DNA from: Chromobacterium violaceum ATCC 12472 | GTDB taxonomy: Bacteria > Pseudomonadota > Gammaproteobacteria > Burkholderiales > Chromobacteriaceae | Reading direction: 5' to 3' | DNA length: 64,000 bases | Assembly (NCBI RefSeq): GCF_000007705.1 | Contig: NC_005085.1 | Coordinates: forward strand, 806,001-870,000 | Shown here: one piece after another, positions 63,079 to 64,000 of the stretch | Layout: every line of letters starts with the position of its first letter | How positions within the stretch are numbered: the stretch's first letter is position 1 | Notes under the pieces: model-generated | What the model saw: only the letters and a program-made list of their open reading frames with translations | Databases searched by the model: none | Told to the model about the DNA's origin: nothing | Made by a program: the position numbers and the translations under genes

Positions 63079-63096
63079 GCCGCGGCATGCCGCGGC
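63079..63096. repeat. 18-bp perfect palindrome upstream of the autotransporter
   Basis: GCCGCGGCATGCCGCGGC is fully self-complementary and lies about 81 bases upstream of the autotransporter start. It may be an operator or a cruciform-forming element. Confidence 0.5.
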
Positions 63097-64000
63097 GTAG
63101 CTCCTCGAGGGAGTCTGTTTTTGTTATGAGAATTTTTTCGACGACGACTTCCTGAGAAGTCGATGGGTGTGAATGCGTGCGCGGGTTCGTTGTCGAGAGG
63201 GCGCGGCGCATCGGGCAGGAACACCCGCTCCGCACGTGTGGCGTGACGGAAGGTGTCCAGCGGCTGGCCTCGGATTCGCTTTGGGCTTGCCGAAGTAGGG
63301 ATCGTCTCTTGATAGAATGTTGAGGATGGGGCAATCCGGATAGAAGCCATTGCCGGCCTGCGCTACGGAATCGTTATCCTCACCAGGCCGGGAATAGATC
63401 GGGCGGCCCAGGCGCTGGCAGCCGCGCCCGCGGGCCACGGCGTCTTCGTTGTTGCCGGCGAGGAGTCGTTTGGGGCTATTCACCCAAGGCCATTGCGGCA
63501 AGATATCGATCGTTCCGCTGATTTTTGCCAGTCCCGGGCGATGCGTGGTTTCGCAGCCGCGCTTGCCGGCCGGCTTTTGGCCGCCCGGTCTTTCTGCCCG
63601 AGCCAGCGCGGCGATTCCCAGCGGCAAGCTCAGCCCGCGCTGGAACTGCGCCGTGTGTTCATGGAAACCGGACGAAGCGCGCAGAAACCGCAAAAGGGGC
63701 CGTGGAGGCAAACATGGCGCCGGCGGCATGCCGCGCGGCTTGCCAAACCAAGGGGCGCGATCGGTGGGAATGGCGACTTCCGCCTGCCGCAATACCGAAG
63801 GCCGTTCCTTTTCGCCACCCGATCTTGTCAGGTTCGCCCTCGATAAGTCCTCTGTACCGCCCAGTTTCATCTACGAAGTTACCCGATCCATCAATGACTA
63901 AGTTGCTGAAGTTGCTGGGTAATTCTCGTCTTTATATCATTCAATGTAAAATGAATTAATAGAATGGATTAAGTCGATTTTTCCATGAATCCATCCTTGG

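Larger units (their letters stand above)
62999..64000. other. About 1 kb without a supportable gene, upstream of the autotransporter
   Basis: All six frames are open over long stretches at 63100-63900 because of high GC, but none has codon use, a start with a ribosome site or a recognisable domain. The last 140 bases are AT-rich and look like a promoter-proximal or intergenic region leading into a gene outside the window. The part nearest the autotransporter has two perfect palindromes. A decayed mobile element or repeat cannot be excluded. Confidence 0.5.

Noticed and set aside
63124-63870. A 248-aa open frame on the minus strand and overlapping frames on the plus strand
   Set aside because: No recognisable domain, ribosome site or protein-like composition; all frames are open because of high GC.

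Overview
The window is high-GC chromosomal DNA from a Gram-negative bacterium, most like Chromobacterium or a close member of the Neisseriales (Betaproteobacteria). This placement is inferred from gene content and order: a fimT/pilVWX/pilE minor-pilin operon without pilY1, a metX-metW pair, pilMNOPQ followed upstream by aroK-aroB and divergent to the PBP1A gene, an FtrABCD iron system, and a PTS trio of EIIA, HPr and enzyme I. Most of the window is core chromosome. I saw no rRNA, convincing tRNA, CRISPR array, prophage or intact insertion sequence.

Layout. 1-2463: minor type IV pilins on the plus strand. 2484-5802: an AmpG-like permease, a small YqaE/Pmp3 protein and metX-metW, all minus. 5964-9307: a small membrane protein, a YhcC-type radical SAM protein, MsrPQ and a YbaK deacylase. 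9291-13457: a periplasmic solute-binding protein, then the ftrABCD operon with a near-consensus Fur box upstream. 13607-17630: asparagine synthase, a fosmidomycin-resistance-type MFS pump and a divergent AraC regulator.

17682-28045 is the most unusual part. It is visibly lower in GC and holds an oligopeptide-binding protein and an MFS carrier on the minus strand. Divergent from them is a tightly overlapping five-gene operon: a 5-aminolevulinate-synthase-like enzyme, a TauD-type dioxygenase, a KAS III-like enzyme with an altered active site, an ATP-grasp ligase, and a PaaK/LuxE-like adenylate-forming enzyme with an extra N-terminal domain. A CurA-like enal/quinone reductase follows on the opposite strand. 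I read this as an undescribed biosynthetic cluster for a small amide- or peptide-like metabolite; the product cannot be told from sequence.

28236-37189: WrbA, a YihY/BrkB membrane protein, a DUF3025 protein, a PAS/GAF/GGDEF diguanylate cyclase, siroheme synthase, and the PTS phosphorelay, whose enzyme I carries an in-frame 24-bp tandem duplication. 37219-47858: lipopolysaccharide or surface-glycan genes (glycosyltransferases of several families, a nucleotide-sugar epimerase, an O-antigen ligase/polymerase-like protein, MsbA). 47892-54973: a FimV-like TPR protein, aroB, aroK and pilMNOPQ, all minus. 55089-59345: PBP1A, a CpdA-like phosphodiesterase and LpxO. 59612-62998: a large classical autotransporter on the minus strand, followed by about 1 kb with no gene I can support but with strong palindromes.
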